DNA of 64,000 nt from Uliginosibacterium sp. GTDB lineage: Bacteria > Pseudomonadota > Gammaproteobacteria > Burkholderiales > Rhodocyclaceae. The first letter of the stretch is position 1; every line of letters starts with the position of its first letter. Below are positions 29,552 through 40,591 of the stretch, piece after piece. The stretch lies in the NCBI GenBank assembly GCA_016718265.1, contig JADKDZ010000002.1, positions 483,938-547,937 of the forward strand. Reading direction: 5' to 3'. Below the pieces are notes generated by a model. The model did no database searches, had not been told where the DNA came from, and saw only the letters and a list, made by a program, of their open reading frames with translations. The position numbers were made by a program, and so were the translations under genes.

Positions 29552-29688
29552 GGTATGGCTTTCAAGGGCATATCACTCAAGCAGCTGGTCTGGATTGGCG
29601 CTTGAGGTCACAGGCTTGCAGATCGCCGGCTGGTGCGGCTCTCCGGGAAAGTGCTTGATCAGCACGTCTGCCTCGCGTCGTTCGCGTT

Positions 29689-30696
29689 TTAACGGACGCT
29701 GATCTGATCGAAGGTCCCCCCGTCAGCGAAGTGCGTCTTCTGGGCTTTTTGCCAACCGCCAAAGACTGCATCGATGGTGACGAGTTTCACCTTGGCGAAC
29801 TGTTTCTCGTACTTCTTCGCGACGGCGGGATCGATCGGGCGATAGTAGTTCTGCGCGGCGATTTCTTGCCCGGCCGGGGAGTACAGATATTTCAGATAGG
29901 CTTCGGCGACCTTGCGCGTGCCGCGGCGGTCTACAACCTTGTCCACGACGGTGACCGGCGGTTCAGCCAGAATCGAAAGTGAGGGGACGACGATATCAAC
30001 CTTCTCCGGCCCCAGTTCCTTGACGGCGAGGAAGGCCTCATTCTCCCAGGCCAGCAGCACATCTCCCATGCCACGCTCGACAAAGGTCGTTGTCGCACCA
30101 CGCGCGCCAGAGTCGAGCACTTTCACATTGGCGTAGATCTGTTTGAGGAATTCCTTGGCCTTGAGCTCGTTGCCGCCCGGCTGCTGCAGGGCATAAGCCC
30201 ACGCCGCGAGGTAGTTCCAGCGCGCACCACCCGATGTCTTGGGATTCGGCGTGATGATGTCGACACCTTTGCGCGTCAGGTCATTCCAGTCCTTGATGGC
30301 TTTCGGATTCCCTTTGCGAACCAGAAAAACGATCGTGGAGGTGTAAGGCGACGCATTGTGTGGCAAGCGCTTCTGCCAATCGGCAGGAATAAGCTTGCCG
30401 ATAGCCGAGATCTCGTCAATGTCATACGCCAGTGCCAGGGTCGCGACATCCGCCTCCAGTCCGTCAATCACGGATCGCGCCTGCTTGCCAGATCCGCCAT
30501 GGGATTGCTTGACGCTGATGACCTCGCCAGTCCTGGCTTTCCAGTCAGCAGCGAATGCCTTGTTGAAGTCGTCGTACAGTTCGCGCGTGGGGTCGTAGGA
30601 GACATTGAGCAGTGTGACCTGGCCAAACGCCTGACCAATCGCAAGCACACCGAGCAATGCTGCCGTGGCGGCTTTCAGGCTAGAGAACAACTTCAT
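29689..30696 (-). CDS. sbp: Sulfate/thiosulfate ABC transporter substrate-binding protein
   Basis: This 335-residue periplasmic protein has a Sec signal cut after about residue 25 (GQAFGQ). It has the sulfate-binding family features: NVSYDPTREL near the mature start, QSHGGSGKQARSV (about 63-75) and NPKTSGGARWNYLAAWAY (about 152-169). It captures sulfate for a CysTWA importer. The membrane and ATPase genes are not adjacent, so it is an orphan binding protein. A good candidate promoter lies 40 bp upstream; CysB control would be expected but no site is evident. Confidence 0.93.
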   Translation of the reverse strand: MKLFSSLKAATAALLGVLAIGQAFGQVTLLNVSYDPTRELYDDFNKAFAADWKARTGEVISVKQSHGGSGKQARSVIDGLEADVATLALAYDIDEISAIGKLIPADWQKRLPHNASPYTSTIVFLVRKGNPKAIKDWNDLTRKGVDIITPNPKTSGGARWNYLAAWAYALQQPGGNELKAKEFLKQIYANVKVLDSGARGATTTFVERGMGDVLLAWENEAFLAVKELGPEKVDIVVPSLSILAEPPVTVVDKVVDRRGTRKVAEAYLKYLYSPAGQEIAAQNYYRPIDPAVAKKYEKQFAKVKLVTIDAVFGGWQKAQKTHFADGGTFDQISVR

Positions 30697-30735
30697 GGCA
30701 GAAGCCTTTCTGCGTAAGTGGTGAGCGAGGGCTCC

Positions 30736-30764
30736 ACTATATTGGCGCGTACTTATTGTGATAA
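30736..30764 (-). promoter_or_regulatory. Candidate sigma-70 promoter of sbp
   Basis: On the minus strand, TTATCA (30759-30764) and TATAGT (30736-30741) are 17 bp apart, matching 4/6 and 5/6 of the consensus. The flank is AT-rich, and the -10 element lies 40 bp before the start codon. Confidence 0.5.
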
Positions 30765-30867
30765 CGATTAAAAGTGAAGTTACTTATACGCGATTCAATC
30801 GGTACTCGCGCGGCGTGCCGCACACCGGCGGACGGCGGCCGCAGATATCGGCACAAGGGCCAAGAAT

Positions 30868-30888
30868 AAGGCCCGACGTGCGGGCCTT
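30868..30888 (-). terminator. Terminator-like hairpin after the 30916-31554 gene
   Basis: AAGGCCCG (30868-30875) pairs with CGGGCCTT (30881-30888) around 5 bases. On the minus strand it is followed by ATTCTTGG, only moderately T-rich. It lies 28 bp past the stop. Confidence 0.6.
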
Positions 30889-30915
30889 GGGAAGATCAGA
30901 AAAGCAGGGGCTTGC

Positions 30916-31554
30916 TCAGGGGTTCAGACGCACACTGCCCAAGGTAAAGCTGGTTTCTTTTCCGGTCATGTCGATATTGACGACCTCAAAGCCGGTGAAG
31001 CCGGACAAAGTCTTGTTCACACTGCGCGCCTTGCCACCACACCATCCTTCGGATGCAAAAGACGCCAGCGGCACGGTGTACTCGGTCAGTTCAGTCGTCA
31101 CCGCCTGCATCACGATCGGGTAACAACCTGCGTCGTTGATCGCCTGCTCGTTGCCAATGATGCGCACACGCAGCTTGACGGGCTCGGACGCTGCGAGTTT
31201 GAAGCTGATGGTCTTGAAGCTGTTTGCATCGATCTGGGTGCCGCTCGGGCCGATACTGGTGGTGATGCCCATGCCCGCCCACTTGCTGGACTTGCCGAAC
31301 CCGACCTGACCCACGACTTTCAGCGCGCCATCGGCAAAGGTCTTGCTCTTCAACGCGGCGTCATCCGGGCTTTGCGAGTACACCACATTCCCTATAACCC
31401 CACCCTGCGCCGTCGCGGCATCACCGGTGAAGTCGATGATCTGCTTGGCGGCAGGCGCGTCGGCGTCGGCAGCCATGACAGCGCCAGTCGCGAGGCTCAT
31501 GGAAGCCAGAATGATGGCGCCCACGCAGGTGTTCAAACGAAGAGTGATCGGCAT
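30916..31554 (-). CDS. Secreted protein with a probable carbohydrate-binding-like beta fold
   Basis: This is a 212-residue precursor with a Sec signal cut near VMAAD (about residue 29). The mature part is rich in beta strand: IDFTGD near the start, FKTISFKLAAS, KLRVRIIG and the closing FEVVNIDMTG...FTLGSVRLNP. That pattern resembles CBM11/CIA30-type jelly-roll domains, so polysaccharide binding is possible but unproven. Two cysteines (C-YPIV, W-C-GG) could pair. GGAG precedes the ATG. It stands alone between a terminator and an intergenic dyad. Confidence 0.6.
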   Translation of the reverse strand: MPITLRLNTCVGAIILASMSLATGAVMAADADAPAAKQIIDFTGDAATAQGGVIGNVVYSQSPDDAALKSKTFADGALKVVGQVGFGKSSKWAGMGITTSIGPSGTQIDANSFKTISFKLAASEPVKLRVRIIGNEQAINDAGCYPIVMQAVTTELTEYTVPLASFASEGWCGGKARSVNKTLSGFTGFEVVNIDMTGKETSFTLGSVRLNP

Positions 31555-32006
31555 AGATGTGTCTCCATAGAATTGTGTTTTTGGGTTTGCAATAGGTGTG
31601 CAAACGTCTGAATTCTAGTCCGAATTTGAAGCGTATGGCTTTCTGCGTAGGCACCTTGGCCGAGTGTTCGCCGGACACGCGTGATTCCGCGCTGATTCTG
31701 GTTTTCTGTCCGGGTGGATGCTGTAAGCGGCAGCAGATTTTGGGCTGCGACACTCGAATCACCTCTGCGCTAACGCACGGGCAACGGTGCTTGACGAGGT
31801 GGACGGACCGGGGGCGACCGCGTACCCTGCGGCCTCAGCCTGTGCCGTCGGCCTCGCTGAAATTGCGTTTTGCTTCGCGTAAATGCGTTTCACGCCCCGC
31901 GTGCCGGCATCCCGGCCTCGCGTTTCGTTTCGCCCATTTCCCCGCCGCACAACACCGAAAGATGCGCGCGGGCCTGCGTCCGGGTGCAACCGATAAGGCG
32001 GGGAAA
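31555..32006. other. 452-bp divergent intergenic region with a 7-bp dyad
   Basis: GTTTGCA (31585-31591) and TGCAAAC (31599-31605) form a perfect dyad with a 7-base centre. It lies 31 bp before the 31554 start codon, in good position for an operator or a 5' hairpin. The rest is open in the methyltransferase frame but lacks coding character, and nothing else was identified. Confidence 0.45.
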
Positions 32007-32660
32007 ATGCCAGGCTATCTGGTCAAGCACGAGTTCATCACAGTCACCGGCGTCGCGGATCTTCAGATCCGCTCCTTGCTGGACAGGCAGCAGTACGCCG
32101 ATCCACATGGAGAGGCTGAAGCCTTGGGCGTTTCTTCTGCGGTCTGGCCTTTGTTTGGTTTGTTATGGCCGTCTGGCCAGGTGCTGGCGGCGTTAATGGC
32201 CACGCGAGTGGTCGGTGCGGAGCGCATTCTGGAGCTTGGCTGCGGGCTTGGCCTGGCGAGCCTGGTGGCCCATCGGCGGGGCGCGAACATCACCGCCAGC
32301 GACTATCATCCGCTGGCACAAAGTTTCCTTGCCGAGAACACCCGTTTGAATGCGCTGGAGCCGCTGCCTTTCATGCGAACCGGCTGGCAAGACACCTGTC
32401 TTGAGCTGGGCATGTTTGATCTGATCATCGGCAGCGACGTGCTTTACGAGCGTGACGAGGCAGGCGTACTGCCCGCCTTCATCCAGCGTCACGCTTTCGA
32501 ACAGGCTGAGGTCGTCATTGTTGACCCGGACCGCGGTAACCGACCACATTTCAACCGCCACATGGCGAAGCTCGGGTTTGCCTTCAGCGATACGCGTGCC
32601 GATTGCATCCAGCCCGATGGTCGCCTATACAAAGGACGGGTCCTGCGGTACCAGAGGTAG
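32007..32660 (+). CDS. Class I SAM-dependent methyltransferase (METTL/Methyltransf_16-like)
   Basis: This 217-residue enzyme has the AdoMet loop ILELGCGLGLASLV (about 75-88) and ASDYHPLA as motif II. The upstream WPLFGLLWPSGQVLAALM segment is typical of the protein-lysine/nicotinamide N-methyltransferase-like group, and DLIIGSDVLYERD marks the post-IV region. The substrate is unknown, probably a protein side chain. I chose the ATG at 32007 (AAGG upstream, family sequence begins here); the frame is open well upstream. Confidence 0.82.
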   Translation: MPGYLVKHEFITVTGVADLQIRSLLDRQQYADPHGEAEALGVSSAVWPLFGLLWPSGQVLAALMATRVVGAERILELGCGLGLASLVAHRRGANITASDYHPLAQSFLAENTRLNALEPLPFMRTGWQDTCLELGMFDLIIGSDVLYERDEAGVLPAFIQRHAFEQAEVVIVDPDRGNRPHFNRHMAKLGFAFSDTRADCIQPDGRLYKGRVLRYQR

Positions 32661-32728
32661 GGGCCGCGTGCACAGCGATACGCTTTCTGCTCCAATCGGT
32701 TCAACCACACACAGCGAGGAGGCGCGGC

Positions 32729-33628
32729 ATGGAAATCCTGCTCACCGGCGGCACCGGTCTTTTGGGGCGCGCACTGTGCGAAGCGCTGCGCAATCAGGGA
32801 CATCGCTTGTGCGTGCTGAGCCGACATCCACACCGGGTCTCGGCCTTGTGCGGCGAGGATGTACACGCGCTCAGGAGCCTCGATGAATGGTTGCCGACGA
32901 TGCACTTCGACGCCGTCATCAATCTCGCCGGCGCGCCGCTCGTGGATCGCCCATGGTCCGCGGCACGCAAACAGGTATTGTGGGCAAGCCGGGTAGGGCT
33001 CACCGAGCAACTGGTGACCGCGATCAATCGCGCCGAACACAAACCGGCCGTGCTGCTTTCCGGCTCCGCGATCGGCTATTACGGCGACTGCGGCGAAGCT
33101 TCTTGCTCCGACGCTTCCGACGCGACGAGCGCGCAAGATTTTGGCGCGCGTCTGTGTGCGGCCTGGGAAGCCTCCGCACGACGCGCCGAAGCGGCCGGTT
33201 TGCGCGTATGCCTGCTGCGCACCGGGCTGGTCCTGGCACGCGATGGCGGTTTGCTGGCGCGGATGCGCCTGCCATTCAGCCTCGGCCTCGGTGGCCGGAT
33301 GGGCGACGGGCGGCAGTGGATGAGCTGGATTCAACGCGAAGACTGGCTGGCGGCAGTGCTCCACCTCTTGCAGGACGACGCTGCGCGGGGCGCCTATAAC
33401 CTGGTGTCGCCGCAGCCTTTGCGAAATTCGGACTTCACGACGGCGCTGGCCGCTGCCCTGCATCGGCCTGCCATCTTGCCCATGCCCGATTTTGCTTTGC
33501 GGCTCATCTTTGGCGAGCGGGCCTACCTGCTTCTCGGCGGGCAGCGGGTGCTACCCGATCGCCTCCTGGCCAACCAGTTCACATTCCGCCATGCAGACAT
33601 CGCCGAGGCGCTCGAAGTCAGCCTCTGA
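32729..33628 (+). CDS. TIGR01777-family NAD-dependent epimerase-like oxidoreductase
   Basis: This 299-residue SDR-fold protein has the nucleotide-binding motif TGGTGLLGRAL (about 6-16), INLAGAPL (about 67-74), SGSAIGYYGD (about 110-119) and a C-terminal PDFALRLIFGE segment. It matches the YfcH/TIGR01777 family, whose substrate is unknown. GAGGAGG lies 6 bases before the ATG at 32729. The methyltransferase ends 68 bp upstream on the same strand. Confidence 0.9.
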   Translation: MEILLTGGTGLLGRALCEALRNQGHRLCVLSRHPHRVSALCGEDVHALRSLDEWLPTMHFDAVINLAGAPLVDRPWSAARKQVLWASRVGLTEQLVTAINRAEHKPAVLLSGSAIGYYGDCGEASCSDASDATSAQDFGARLCAAWEASARRAEAAGLRVCLLRTGLVLARDGGLLARMRLPFSLGLGGRMGDGRQWMSWIQREDWLAAVLHLLQDDAARGAYNLVSPQPLRNSDFTTALAAALHRPAILPMPDFALRLIFGERAYLLLGGQRVLPDRLLANQFTFRHADIAEALEVSL

Positions 33629-33636
33629 GTGCAGGC

Positions 33637-34869
33637 TCAGGTCGCCTCGGCCTGGAGCTTCTGTCGCTGGCTGAGCGCCGGGAACAGGCGCATCCATACC
33701 GCAACGACAGCCAGCGTGCCGAGCCCGCCGACGATGACCGAGGGCACGGCACCCCACCAGGCGGCAGTGAGGCCGGATTCGAATTCGCCGAGCTGGTTGG
33801 AGGCACCGATGAAGATCGAATTCACCGCGCTGACCCGGCCACGCATCTCATTCGGTGTTTCAAGCTGAACGAGCGATTGGCGGATCACCACGCTGATCAT
33901 GTCAGCAGCGCCGGAGAGTGCGAGCATGGCCAGCGAGAGAAGGAAATTTGTCGACAGGCCGAACACCAGGGTCGCGACACCGTACACCGCGACAGCACTG
34001 AACATGACCTTGCCGGCATTTCGTTCGATCGGGCGACGCGTCAGCCAGATCGACATCCCGAACGCGCCGATCGCGGGGGCCGCCCGCAACAAACCCAGCG
34101 CCCAGGGGCCGCAGTGCAGGATGTCGCGCGCGAAGATCGGCAGCAGCGCCGTGGCACCGCCAAGCAGCACCGCAAACAGATCCAGCGAGATCGCGCCGAG
34201 CACCTGTTTGCGGTGCCAGATGAAATCGATGCCTGCAAGCAGGGTCTTTAGCGTGACCGGCTGTCGCGCCATGACAGGCGCGTGATCAAGGCGAATCCTC
34301 AGGATGAAGCCCAATGCGGCCAGAAAGAGCGCACCGCAGACCGCATACACGGCATGCGCACCCGCCACATAGATGAATCCGCCTGCCGCCGGCCCCGCAA
34401 TGATCGCAAACTGGGCGCCCGCAGAATTGAAGGCCAGCGCTTGCGGCAGAATAGCCGCCGGCACCAGCAGTGGCCCAAGCGCTTGCTGGGTGGGCATCTG
34501 GAAGGCTTTGCTTGCTCCCAGAGCCAGGGCCGCCAGGAGAATCATTTCTCTATTGATCCACCCATCAAAACTGCCCCAGATCAGAGCAAGTGCAACGACT
34601 ATCTGGGCGGCAAGGCAGAGGGCAAGAATCCGGCTGCGGTCGAAGCGATCCGCCACATGCCCGACGACCAGCGTAAGGGCCAGCGCGGGCGCAAACTGAA
34701 ACAGGCCAACCAGGCCGAGATCCCAGGCGCTGTGGGTCAAATCGTACATCTGCCAGGCAACGGCAACCATCATCATCTGGTTGGCCATCGTGGTCGTGAC
34801 GCGCCCGCACCAGAAGTGCATGAAGGCGCGATGGGCAAAGAGCGGATGCGAGGCTTTCATGCCCGTCAT
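33637..34869 (-). CDS. MFS transporter (MFS_3/EntS-like exporter)
   Basis: This 410-residue inner-membrane protein has about 10-12 transmembrane helices. Family-type loops are seen, such as GHVADRFDRSRIL (about 60-72) and the QSLVQLETPNEMRGRVSAVNSIFIGASNQLG region (about 330-360) characteristic of enterobactin-exporter-like MFS proteins. The substrate is unknown. I chose the ATG at 34869 (GAAGG upstream); ATG 34860 is also possible. It is convergent with the 32729 gene, with 8 bp between stops. Confidence 0.88.
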   Translation of the reverse strand: MTGMKASHPLFAHRAFMHFWCGRVTTTMANQMMMVAVAWQMYDLTHSAWDLGLVGLFQFAPALALTLVVGHVADRFDRSRILALCLAAQIVVALALIWGSFDGWINREMILLAALALGASKAFQMPTQQALGPLLVPAAILPQALAFNSAGAQFAIIAGPAAGGFIYVAGAHAVYAVCGALFLAALGFILRIRLDHAPVMARQPVTLKTLLAGIDFIWHRKQVLGAISLDLFAVLLGGATALLPIFARDILHCGPWALGLLRAAPAIGAFGMSIWLTRRPIERNAGKVMFSAVAVYGVATLVFGLSTNFLLSLAMLALSGAADMISVVIRQSLVQLETPNEMRGRVSAVNSIFIGASNQLGEFESGLTAAWWGAVPSVIVGGLGTLAVVAVWMRLFPALSQRQKLQAEAT

Positions 34870-34910
34870 TATCCGGCGCCTTCGCGACTCACGGCGTGCT
34901 CCGGCCAAAC

Positions 34911-34941
34911 AAAAAAAGCCCCGCCCGCAAGCGGGCAGGGC
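34911..34941 (-). terminator. Rho-independent terminator of the uracil/xanthine permease gene
   Basis: GCCCCGCCCGC (34918-34928) pairs with GCGGGCAGGGC (34931-34941) with one mismatch. On the minus strand seven T residues follow (A-run 34911-34917). It lies 27 bp beyond the permease stop. Confidence 0.88.
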
Positions 34942-34968
34942 GGTATTAACGCGTGACGAAGGTATAGC

Positions 34969-36201
34969 TTACGGCTTGCTTACCTTGGGCAAGAACAGGT
35001 TAAGCAGGATCGCGACCACACCACACAGGCTCACGCCTTGCAGCACAACGCTTCCGATTTCAACACTGAAGGCGCCGACACCCAGCACGAGCACGGTAGA
35101 CACGATTACCAGGTTGCGCGGCTGTTCAAGATCTGTGCGGTCCGACACCAGCGTTTTCAGGCCGATAGCGGCGATCGAGCCAAACAGCAGGATCATGATG
35201 CCGCCCATGACCGGGGTCGGGATCGATTGCAGGATCGCATTGAACTTGCCGACAAAGGCCATGGCCACTGCAAGCACGGCAGCCCAGGTCATGATCACCG
35301 GGTTGAAGTTGCGGGTCAGCGTGAGCGCGCCGGTGACTTCGGCATAGGTGGTAATCGGCGGGCCGCCTACCATGCCGGCGAAGAGCACACCCAGGCCATC
35401 CCCCGCGAGCGTGCGGTGCAGGCCGGGCTTGACGGTGTAGTCAGTCCCGGTGATGCCGCCAACCGCAATAACGTTCCCCACGTGTTCAATCGCCGGCGCC
35501 AGCGCCACCGGCAGCATGAACAGGATGGCGGAGAGATTGAAAGAAGGCGCAACAAAATCGGGCACTGCAAACCAGGGTGCCGCGGCGATCTTGCTGAAAT
35601 CCACATAGCCCATGAAGGCTGCAAGAACGTAGCCAACTCCGACCCCGATCAGGATCGGAATAAGTTTGAGGAAACGGTGCGCAAAGATCGACACGATAAT
35701 GGTCGTTCCGAGAGAGACCACCGCAAGCAACAGTGACGGGCCATACGCGATGGTGGTGCCGGCCTTGCCCATGGCCATATTCACGGCCACACCCGCGAGC
35801 GACAGGCCGATCACCATGATGATCGGGCCGATCACGACCGGCGGCATGAACTTATGCACAATCGCGACGCCATGGCGGGCCACCAAGCCGGCAAAGACAA
35901 AATACATCACGCTCACGCAGGCCAGCGCACCCATGGTGGCGGGCAGCCCCCAGGTAGCGGTGGCGTAGATGATCGGGGCGATGAAAGCGAAGGACGAGCC
36001 CAGAAAGATTGGCACCTGACGCCGGGTGACCAACTGGAACAGCAAGGTGCCAACCCCCGCGCCGAGCAGTGCCATGCTCGGATTCAGCCCGGTCAGCAAT
36101 GGCACCAAGACAAGCGCACCGAACGCGACAAACAGGATTTGCGCACCGGAAATAGCCTGGCGCCAGACCGGGCCGCCCGGGGATGCAGTAGGTATGTTCA
36201 T
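34969..36201 (-). CDS. uraA: Uracil/xanthine permease (nucleobase:cation symporter-2, UraA-like)
   Basis: This 410-residue inner-membrane proton symporter has about 14 hydrophobic segments. NCS2 signatures include VPIFLGSSFAFI (about 63-74), the VALAPAIEHVGNVIAVG motif with the conserved Glu (about 235-251) and GLGVLFAGMVGGPPITTYAE with the TTY motif (about 272-291). UraA-type transporters import uracil; xanthine specificity cannot be excluded. The ATG at 36201 has GGAG close by. No riboswitch was seen upstream. Confidence 0.9.
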   Translation of the reverse strand: MNIPTASPGGPVWRQAISGAQILFVAFGALVLVPLLTGLNPSMALLGAGVGTLLFQLVTRRQVPIFLGSSFAFIAPIIYATATWGLPATMGALACVSVMYFVFAGLVARHGVAIVHKFMPPVVIGPIIMVIGLSLAGVAVNMAMGKAGTTIAYGPSLLLAVVSLGTTIIVSIFAHRFLKLIPILIGVGVGYVLAAFMGYVDFSKIAAAPWFAVPDFVAPSFNLSAILFMLPVALAPAIEHVGNVIAVGGITGTDYTVKPGLHRTLAGDGLGVLFAGMVGGPPITTYAEVTGALTLTRNFNPVIMTWAAVLAVAMAFVGKFNAILQSIPTPVMGGIMILLFGSIAAIGLKTLVSDRTDLEQPRNLVIVSTVLVLGVGAFSVEIGSVVLQGVSLCGVVAILLNLFLPKVSKP

Positions 36202-36247
36202 GGAGTCTCCTTTGTGTAGTGTGAAGTGAAGGATGCTTCTGCGAGCG

Positions 36248-36269
36248 TCGCCATGCTAGCGCATGGCGA
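36248..36269. repeat. 9-bp hairpin between permease and kinase genes
   Basis: TCGCCATGC (36248-36256) and GCATGGCGA (36261-36269) pair perfectly around TAGC. There is no U-tract. It could be a weak terminator for the kinase gene or an operator for the permease. Confidence 0.45.
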
Positions 36270-36379
36270 AACTGTGCGGGCTGTCTGGCGCGCGGTATCC
36301 GCGCGGCTGTTGACGCGCGACAGTCCGTGATTGATGGGCAGGCGCACGGTTCCACACAAATGATACGAAGGCACTACTG

Positions 36380-36898
36380 TTAGACGCGTGAGGACTCACC
36401 CGCGACCAGAATGTGATCGACGACCTCGTCAACGCCAAGCAAGGCGTTATCGATCCAGAGCCCCGTGCCGAGCAACTCGCGGCGGATCTCGGCGTCCAGA
36501 TGGGTCCAGAAACCCGCGACCTGTTTGTCGCGTAGCGCGTCCCGCTCAAGGGCAACATCTACGCCCGGCGCAAGCGTGACCAGATGGACCTCGCATCCAC
36601 CGAGCTGCGACTTGTACTCCTCAACCCGCGCTCGATTCACGATCACATAGTCAATGACCGTGACGAACCCCTCGTGTTCGAAGGCGCGAGCCAATGCGCA
36701 CTGATTCCGGATGCAGAGGTGGATCTGCCGGATGGCCTCGTCGCCGGGTTCCTGCCCGGGCCAGACCCCGCCGGCAACGATCAGGTCCTGAACAAGGTCA
36801 CCCTCGACGTGGGCGGCCTTCGGCAAACGCTTCGCGAGCGAGCGCGCAGTAGTGGTCTTGCCCGCGCCGGAAATGCCGTTGATCAACCAGACTGTCAT
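36380..36898 (-). CDS. P-loop kinase-like ATP-binding protein (AAA_33 type)
   Basis: This 172-residue protein has Walker A GISGAGKTT (about residues 7-15) at the very N-terminus and a DYVIVNR segment at about 85-91. The layout matches small-molecule kinases of the gluconokinase/AAA_33 kind; the substrate is unknown. The ATG at 36898 follows GGGAGG closely. It is the only gene between the permease and isocitrate dehydrogenase, with no functional link visible. Confidence 0.75.
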   Translation of the reverse strand: MTVWLINGISGAGKTTTARSLAKRLPKAAHVEGDLVQDLIVAGGVWPGQEPGDEAIRQIHLCIRNQCALARAFEHEGFVTVIDYVIVNRARVEEYKSQLGGCEVHLVTLAPGVDVALERDALRDKQVAGFWTHLDAEIRRELLGTGLWIDNALLGVDEVVDHILVAGESSRV

Positions 36899-37019
36899 TT
36901 TCCCTCCCGATATCGCGCAGGTCCCTGGCAGGCCCGGTGCGGGTCGGTGCCAGCCCACGTTTTGCACAGCTGCGTGCTGGAATCCGATCTCATTAAGGCC
37001 GGGCTCAGCGCCACTGGAT

Positions 37020-37028
37020 TGCTATAAT
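37020..37028 (+). promoter_or_regulatory. Extended -10 promoter element of icd
   Basis: TGCTATAAT at 37020-37028 is a perfect extended -10 element (TGN plus TATAAT), 51 bp before the icd start. No -35 match is seen at the usual distance, which extended -10 promoters tolerate. Confidence 0.6.
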
Positions 37029-37078
37029 CGCCACTTTACGAACGCCGCCACCCCGAGAGCAAAAGAGAGAAGCCATCC

Positions 37079-39298
<2,220 letters not shown>

Positions 39299-39308
39299 GC
39301 CTGCGCAG

Positions 39309-39339
39309 GGTGACAGGACCCTCCACGGGTCTTGTCACC
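39309..39339. terminator. Hairpin between convergent icd and PLP decarboxylase genes
   Basis: GGTGACAGGACCC (39309-39321) pairs with GGGTCTTGTCACC (39327-39339) with one mismatch. It fills the 45-bp gap between two converging stops. There is no U-tract on either side, but the stem is strong. Confidence 0.6.
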
Positions 39340-39343
39340 ATCG

Positions 39344-40591
39344 CTACACGAGCACTTCGGCCGGCCGTGGATGGCCGAGAAACCCCTGCGGGCTGGCGCT
39401 TGCGCCGTAGGCACCGGACAGGAAAATGACGAAATAGTCCCCAGGCGCTGCCCTCGGCAGCACGACACGATCGGCCAGCAGGTCCAGTGGCGTGCAGAGC
39501 AGGCCGACGACACTGACCTCCTCCACGTCGGCGGCGCCCATTTTGTTGCCGATGGCAGTCGGGTAATTCCGCCGCACCACCTGTCCAAAATTGCCTGAGG
39601 CTGCGAGGTGATGGTGCAGTCCCCCATCAACGACCAGGAAACGCTGCCCGCGCGACACCTTGCTATCGACAATCTTGCACACGTACACGCCAGCCTCCCC
39701 AACAAGATAGCGGCCCAACTCAATCGCGAGGCGAGTTCCCGGCAAATCGCGGGCGGCCTGGTCGGCAAGAGAGAGCAGGTTTGCGGTCACCGTATCGATG
39801 TCAAGCGCCTGGTCGCCGGGAAAGTAGGGGAGACCGAATCCGCCGCCCAGATTGATGGATCTCGGCGCTGACGGCGCATGTTGTGAAAGCTGTCGTGCCA
39901 GTTCATAGCTTTTCGTCTGCGCTTCAAGCAATGCGGCGGCACGCAGGTTTTGGGAACCCGCGAACAGGTGGAAGCCTTCGAATGCAAGACCGCTGCGCGC
40001 AATTGCGCGCAGCGCTTCCGGAACCTGTTCCGCATCGATGCCGAAAGGTTTCGGGCCGCCCCCCATCTTCATGCCCGCAGATTTCAGCTCGAAATCTGGA
40101 TTGACGCGAACCGCGACCCTTGCCGCACAACCCATCGTCTGCGAGAGTCGTTCAAGGATGACGATCTCGCGCATCGACTCGATGTTGACCACGATGCCCG
40201 CTGCAACGGCCTGCGAGAGTTCTGCCTCGCCTTTGCCGGGCCCGGCAAAGCTGATCCGCGCAGGCGGCATGCCGGCATCCAGTGCAATGCTGAGTTCCCC
40301 GGCCGAGGCGACATCGAAGCCGTCAACGGCTTCAGCCAACATGCATGCGAGTGCAGGCATCGGATTGGCCTTCACTGCGTAATGCACCGCAATACGACCA
40401 TGAAACGCTTCCGTCAGCGTCTGAACACGTTTCAGGATCAACGCCCTGTCGTAGGCGTAGAAAGGGGTCTGTCCGACACGCTGAGCCAATCGAGATATCG
40501 CCACGCCCCCGACTTGCAATTCATTACCCGTGACGGGGAACGGGGGGCACCATGTGTGAGCAGGTCTTGGCGTTGTGGAGCGGGTGGTCAT
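39344..40591 (-). CDS. PLP-dependent decarboxylase, exosortase-A-system associated
   Basis: This 415-residue fold-III PLP enzyme resembles diaminopimelate/ornithine decarboxylases. The PLP lysine is in VHYAVKANP (about 68-76), the phosphate-binding Gly run is LGGGFGLPYF (about 245-254), and a His/Tyr-bearing C-terminal barrel is present. The sequence closely fits the subfamily found in exosortase-A exopolysaccharide clusters (TIGR03099 type), judged from memory. It overlaps the acyl-CoA ligase gene by 4 bp, so the two are translationally coupled. The likely role is making an amine or modified amino acid for attachment to the polymer; the substrate is unknown. Confidence 0.88.
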   Translation of the reverse strand: MTTRSTTPRPAHTWCPPFPVTGNELQVGGVAISRLAQRVGQTPFYAYDRALILKRVQTLTEAFHGRIAVHYAVKANPMPALACMLAEAVDGFDVASAGELSIALDAGMPPARISFAGPGKGEAELSQAVAAGIVVNIESMREIVILERLSQTMGCAARVAVRVNPDFELKSAGMKMGGGPKPFGIDAEQVPEALRAIARSGLAFEGFHLFAGSQNLRAAALLEAQTKSYELARQLSQHAPSAPRSINLGGGFGLPYFPGDQALDIDTVTANLLSLADQAARDLPGTRLAIELGRYLVGEAGVYVCKIVDSKVSRGQRFLVVDGGLHHHLAASGNFGQVVRRNYPTAIGNKMGAADVEEVSVVGLLCTPLDLLADRVVLPRAAPGDYFVIFLSGAYGASASPQGFLGHPRPAEVLV

